DNA from: Nymphaea colorata
Lineage: Eukaryota > Streptophyta > Magnoliopsida > Nymphaeales > Nymphaeaceae
Direction: 5' to 3'
DNA length: 37,056 nucleotides
Assembly: GCF_008831285.2 (NCBI RefSeq)
Contig: NW_022205027.1
Location: 1 to 37,056, forward strand
A program made the position numbers and the translations under genes. Below, in pieces: positions 34,803 to 37,056 of the stretch. The notes under the pieces were generated by a model. It had not been told where the DNA came from. It saw only the letters and a program-made list of their open reading frames with translations, and did no database searches. Positions within the stretch are counted from its first letter, which is position 1. Every line of letters starts with the position of its first letter.

Positions 34803-35737
34803 TCACTCCTTTCCGCCGTAGTAGAGGTCCATTGAATGCGAAGCCTCTAGTTTCCTCATGCCCTACGATTGCTCCCTAGACATAATGGCGGGTGAATAGT
34901 GGAACGATTAGAGATAGGCCTTGCTTTTCTTGTAGAACGGTTGGGAGGTGATGAATTATACAAATTTCTTCATGGCTTTCATGTTCTCCAGGTATTGTAT
35001 GGTTTCTCCTGAGCTTTCCTTCATGATCTTGTATTTTTTGGCGGGTTAAAGCCAATGTCCCAGGGCTAATTACTCGTAGAGACAGCCGAAGAGGGCGGTC
35101 GTGACTCTGGAGGATTCGATGAAATAAAAATCAACCACAGTTAGGGTGTTCAGCACAAATTTTTGATCCTTTTGTCTGAGGAGGTATGTGCTCAGTTCTC
35201 TAAAATATCCGGACTCTCGAAAAAGCTACACTAGTTGTTGTTCGATGTAGGGAAGCAAGGCCTATCCTTCAACCATGCTATTATTGATTGTCTTTACAAA
35301 GTTAGAAAAGAAGCGAATCACCCAAACCAATTTCAAAGAGTAAATTTCTTGGATTTAGCAAACCTGTACCTAAATTAAATGGGCGTTACCTTTTGGTACA
35401 TGTCGGTTCCGAGCAGGTCCTCCCGGCCGTAGGTGATGCAAATGTAATTTGTGATTTGGTTCAGATCGTAGATCAGTTAGTCGTTGTGTATTATGGCTGG
35501 TAGTCTACTCCTATCGACTGATTTTTCCTTCAACGCGTGGAGGATCTCCTTGGAGAGCGTGCCTCTTTGCTTCTCCCAGTCGTCTAGCAGGATGTCTTGG
35601 AATGGAATCTCGAGATAGCATAGCAAATATCTGATCATTTGTCCAATTCCCTTGAAGTTGTAGTAAATCAGGAGGATTGGGATGTTGTTTGGCGGTGAGG
35701 TGGGCGGAAGATTTTGAGAAGCAACCGTAGTTTTCAT
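34803..35737 (-). CDS. GST-like protein 3
   Basis: 304 residues after splicing one 20-nt intron, with no frame break. MKTTVASQNLPPTSPPNNIP precedes the thioredoxin-like fold: ILLIYYNFKGIGQMIRYLLC, DILLDDWEKQR, LPAIIHNDELIYDLNQI, whose first E is TAA (35477-35479) where paralogue 2 has GAA and paralogue 1 has TAG. The C-domain reads VLNTLTVVDFYFIESSRVTT, GEALLPYIEQQLVELF and MKKFVEFITSQPFYKKSKAY, to TGA 34803-34805. Closest to GST-like 1 by eye. Enzyme activity inferred. Confidence 0.9.
35370..35389 (-). other. 20-nt intron in GST-like 3
   Basis: GTAACGCCC...AATTTAG after the MYQK codons. Unspliced reading meets TGA within about 20 codons; spliced reading gives VQVCEIQEIYSLKL, matching GST-like 1 (ARVCEIQEKFSLRL). 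Confidence 0.92.
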
Positions 35738-35739
35738 TA

Positions 35740-35757
35740 AAATATATATATATATAT
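35740..35757. repeat. Short (TA)n run between GST-like 3 and 4
   Basis: Nine alternating AT units lie just upstream of the GST-like 3 start codon, in a 151-nt spacer. It may be part of its promoter; no further motif is seen. Confidence 0.7.
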
Positions 35758-35888
35758 TAATCCATCATCGAAACCTTATATTAATAATAGCGATACACCC
35801 ATTTCTACATAACCTGGCAATGTTCCTGCAAGGACAATTGCCATTGATTCTTCATATTCATATATAATTTCAGCCGAAGAAATATCAT

Positions 35889-36781
35889 TCAAAGGTGCAG
35901 ATATTTTTAATCCAGCGCCCACACTTTCATCATCCCTGTAAGGATGGAGGGCGGCGCTTGCTTTGGAAAGAGTTTGAAGCTTTAGTAATAGTCTTCGTTC
36001 TTGTGGTAAAGCTACAAAGAGCTAAAAAACTCTTGATACCGCTTCAAGCCTCGAAGAATCTCAACCTTTTGAATCGATTCGCCTTTTGATTGTTTTTAAT
36101 GCTGGCATTTTTTGGCAATCTATGTCCACTTACTTGTTGCCACTTGCTCATCTATGCATCCGAAAAGAGATATGGTCTGTCTGACTCCTTGGAGGAAGTA
36201 AAAATCGATGATGGTCAGGTTTCCATAGACGAATTTCGGTTATTAGTGTCTGAGAAAATAGATAGTAAGTTCCATCACGTATCCGGCGACCTTAAGGAAC
36301 TCTACATATCGGTTCTAGACGAATTAGAGAAGCTATATTCCATTTAAATCGCTTTTGGCTAGCTAGTTTACATAATCCCCCAAAAAACGAAGGCTTGGAT
36401 TGAGGTTGTGGCAGTATATTTCCATCATCTCACACACTTGAGCCTATATTACTTCTTGCTTACTTTTTGCTGGATGGTCCTGCCGAGCATGTCCTCTTGG
36501 TCGTAGAACCTGCAAAGGAAGGTCATGATTTGGTTGAGTTCATAGATTATCTTGTCTTGGTGGATGATGGCTGGTAGATCGGTCCTATTGATCTGATGCT
36601 TGTGGAAGGCGGTTTTGGCTGATTATGATAGGATGGGTTGTTGGTTTTGGTATTCGTCTATGAAGATATCGACGAATGGGACTTGGAGATAGAGAAGCAT
36701 TAGTCTGATTATTTGGGCGACGCCTTTGAAGTTGTAGTAGATTAGGATGATCTCAGCGTTAGAGTCGTTCCTACAGTTCAT
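35889..36781 (-). CDS. GST-like protein 4 (subtelomeric)
   Basis: 290 residues after splicing, with no frame break, MNCRNDSNAEIILIYYNFKG to TGA 35889-35891. The domain pattern is the same: IILIYYNFKGVAQIIRLMLL, LPAIIHQDKIIYELNQIMTF, then QQK/intron/AQVCEMMEIYCHNLNPSLR; the C-domain has VYGNLTIIDFYFLQGVRQTI and GLKRYQEFFSSLELYHKNED. It is the most divergent of the four (LYLQVPFVDIFIDEYQNQQ). It lies head-to-tail with GST-like 3, 151 nt apart, and is the last gene before the right telomere. ATG 36781 is preferred because no earlier ATG is in frame. Confidence 0.9.
36444..36463 (-). other. 20-nt intron in GST-like 4
   Basis: GTAAGCAAG...TAATATAG after the QQK codons, the same position and phase as in the other three paralogues. 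Without splicing the frame ends at a TGA 11 codons later. Confidence 0.92.
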
Positions 36782-36970
36782 CTTTGCTATCTTAATGGGT
36801 TTATACAACAATGTAGATTAGAAATAGCTCTATTAAAAAACAAAAATAATATAAGAAGCTAAAATTAATGAAAATCCTTCCTCAAAAAGATAAAAAGAAT
36901 CCCTTTTCATCTATAATCCCTCATTCCAACCTCCACATTCAATCCCATCAAATTGCAATTTATTTCATTT

Positions 36971-37056
36971 TTGGGTTGGGGTTGGGGTTGGGGTTGGGGT
37001 TGGGGTTGGGGTTGGGGTTGGGGTTGGGGTTGGGGTTGGGGGGGTTGGGGGGGTTG
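36971..37056. repeat. Right telomere, G4T2 repeats
   Basis: TTGGGG units continue to the last base. The first unit has three G, and the last two units have seven G, either real slippage of telomerase or consensus error at a read end. With the left array this makes the window a whole chromosome of about 37 kb. Confidence 0.97.

Noticed and set aside
1-37056. Glutamine assignment for TAA/TAG, as in Tetrahymena and Paramecium
   Set aside because: It would place Gln at the carboxypeptidase catalytic Glu and at several invariant Glu sites, and paralogue columns show GAA/GAG opposite TAA/TAG in two columns.
1-37056. Programmed frameshifting as in Euplotes
   Set aside because: Breaks occur at many different short runs, including two-base runs, without a shared slippery site or stop context, and are absent in several genes. 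Sequencing deletion is simpler.

Overview
The window reads as one complete, telomere-capped macronuclear chromosome of a ciliate. It opens with C4A2 repeats and closes with G4T2 repeats, and about 22 protein genes are packed between them on both strands. TAA and TAG are sense codons for glutamate and TGA is the only stop. This is seen at residues that are Glu throughout known families: the catalytic Glu of a cytosolic carboxypeptidase is TAG, the FESGNL Glu of the same protein is TAA, and single alignment columns of four GST-like paralogues hold TAG, TAA, GAA and GAG. This is the peritrich nuclear code (NCBI table 30), so a peritrich such as a Vorticella, Carchesium or Campanella relative is the best guess. 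Under the standard code every gene looks shredded.

Two further features shape the annotation. Introns are GT-AG and tiny: seven are 20 nt and one is 22 nt. Also, many genes, mostly in the left 25 kb, are broken by single missing bases at short homopolymers, while reading frame, family motifs and gene neighbours stay intact. I read these as uncorrected sequencing deletions, so coordinates of broken genes are spans rather than clean ORFs.

Layout. 1-66 telomere. 136-2566 (-) cytosolic carboxypeptidase (tubulin deglutamylase family). 2681-5929 (+) long coiled-coil protein. 5947-6815 (-) unknown. ~6996-7939 (-) TLDc protein. 8117-8460 (+) small unknown. 8642-15564 (+) IP3/ryanodine-receptor-type calcium release channel, the largest gene. 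15613-16698 (-) unknown with acidic tail. 16825-17678 (+) CID-like protein. 17707-18700 (-) secreted DNase II. 18764-21970 (-) DH-PX-FERM-like RhoGEF. 22300-23875 (+) PDK1-like kinase. 23949-24943 (+) unknown, possibly beta-propeller. 25114-26159 (+) BIRC6/UBE2O-like ubiquitin-conjugating enzyme. 26223-27206 (-) leucine-rich repeat protein. 27451-28371 (+) GST-like 1. 28790-~31690 (+) secreted/multipass surface protein. 31741-32211 (+) CHCHD2/10-like mitochondrial protein. 32509-33403 (+) GST-like 2. 33590-34722 (+) Cys/His-rich protein. 34803-35737 (-) GST-like 3. 35889-36781 (-) GST-like 4. 36971-37056 telomere.

There is no operon logic; neighbours are functionally mixed. Intergenic spacers are often under 100 nt and convergent ends can be 17-28 nt apart. 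Signalling (Ca2+ channel, PDK1, RhoGEF) and cilium/cytoskeleton (deglutamylase, coiled coil) themes recur, and the right arm carries an expanded GST-like family. I saw no rRNA, tRNA, CRISPR or transposon.
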